DNA of 5,145 bases from Fibrobacteria bacterium GUT77 (GTDB lineage: Bacteria; Fibrobacterota; Chitinivibrionia; Chitinivibrionales; Chitinispirillaceae). Under the pieces are notes generated by a model. That model worked only from the letters and a program-made list of their open reading frames with translations. It ran no database searches and was not told the DNA's origin. The position numbers were made by a program, and so were the translations under genes. The stretch lies in contig LIUJ01000291.1 in the NCBI GenBank assembly GCA_001462255.1, positions 4,796 to 9,940 on the forward strand, given 5' to 3'. The number at the start of each line of letters is the position of its first letter. Position 1 is the first letter of the stretch. Of the stretch, positions 4,981 through 5,145 are shown one piece after another.

Positions 4981-5145
4981 CTAATCCACAAACGGCGACA
5001 ACCCCCGCAACTTCTCCACTATCCCCGGCATAACCTCTATTACCCGGTCTACATCCTCCTCCGTATTGTATACGCTAAACGAGAAGCGGATAGAGCTGTG
5101 GGCGAAGTTGTACGGTATGCCCATGGCCATCATCACGTGGGAGGG
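4981..5145 (-). CDS. nifS: Cysteine desulfurase (NifS/IscS family), C-terminal end only
   Basis: The last 54 codons of a gene that continues past the right edge; the stop is at 4981-4983. The peptide contains S-H-V-M-M-A-M-G-I-P, then A-H-S-S-I-R-F-S-F-S and Y-N-T-E-E-D-V-D-R-V-I, and ends L-R-G-L-S-P-F-V-D. This is the classic C-terminal pattern of class V aminotransferase-fold cysteine desulfurases (NifS/IscS: A-H-S-S-I-R-F-S, then N-T-E-E-E-I-D, with a short end after L-S-P). These PLP enzymes convert cysteine to alanine and pass the sulfur on for Fe-S clusters and tRNA thiolation. The S-I-R arginine expected to bind the substrate carboxylate is present. The active-site cysteine and PLP lysine lie outside the window. 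No nifU/iscU follows downstream. NifS and IscS cannot be told apart from this fragment, so the symbol is provisional. Confidence 0.9.
   Translation of the reverse strand, partial: PSHVMMAMGIPYNFAHSSIRFSFSVYNTEEDVDRVIEVMPGIVEKLRGLSPFVD

Noticed and set aside
4707..4991. A 94-codon open frame on the minus strand covering most of the intergenic region
   Set aside because: It overlaps the end of the cysteine desulfurase gene and runs through the terminator, poly-A/T tract and promoter. Its peptide is dominated by low-complexity stretches (K-K-K, F-F-Y-Y, R-R-R) and has no ribosome binding site or recognisable motif.

Overview
The window looks like chromosomal DNA from a fibre-degrading bacterium of the Fibrobacterota (Fibrobacter-like, gut or rumen type), or a close relative in the FCB group. 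The reasons are two exported proteins dedicated to plant polysaccharide, each with a Sec signal peptide ending G-G-A-F-A and a basic C-terminal beta-rich tail ending S-I-x-R that resembles type IX secretion (T9SS) type A sorting domains. This assignment is inferred from architecture, not from a database search.

Layout: all four recognisable genes lie on the minus strand, so they are read from right to left. At the right edge (4981-5145) is the last 54 codons of a NifS/IscS-type cysteine desulfurase. A 367-base intergenic region (4614-4980) follows. It holds a terminator-like structure for that gene, a promoter with a perfect TATAAT and an A/T tract at UP-element position, and a leader of about 250 nt with several repeats. 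Next is a 644-residue exported protein (2679-4613) made of two diverged carbohydrate-binding-like modules and a sorting tail, with no visible catalytic domain. It ends in two tandem hairpin terminators (2593-2664). A small gene for an antitoxin-like protein of 84 residues (2240-2494) follows with its own possible promoter and no toxin gene beside it. Last is a 657-residue secreted GH5 (subfamily 2-like) endoglucanase (117-2090), with an InlB-type repeat, a CBM4/9-like module and a sorting tail. At the left edge there may be the last 22 codons of a plus-strand gene (1-71) converging on the cellulase.

How the genes fit together: the GH5 enzyme would cut beta-1,4-glucan outside the cell or on its surface. 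The tandem-module protein would bind substrate without cutting it, as an adhesin or targeting factor. The similar tails suggest one export and anchoring route for both. The tandem terminators and the separate promoter signals suggest independent transcription units rather than one operon. The cysteine desulfurase is housekeeping (Fe-S cluster and sulfur transfer) and probably unrelated.

I found no RNA gene, CRISPR array, transposon or phage element. The least ordinary points are the altered residues after the GH5 nucleophile, the catalysis-free tandem-module protein with its repeat-rich leader, and the orphan antitoxin-like gene. I see no convincing evidence of a wholly new system.
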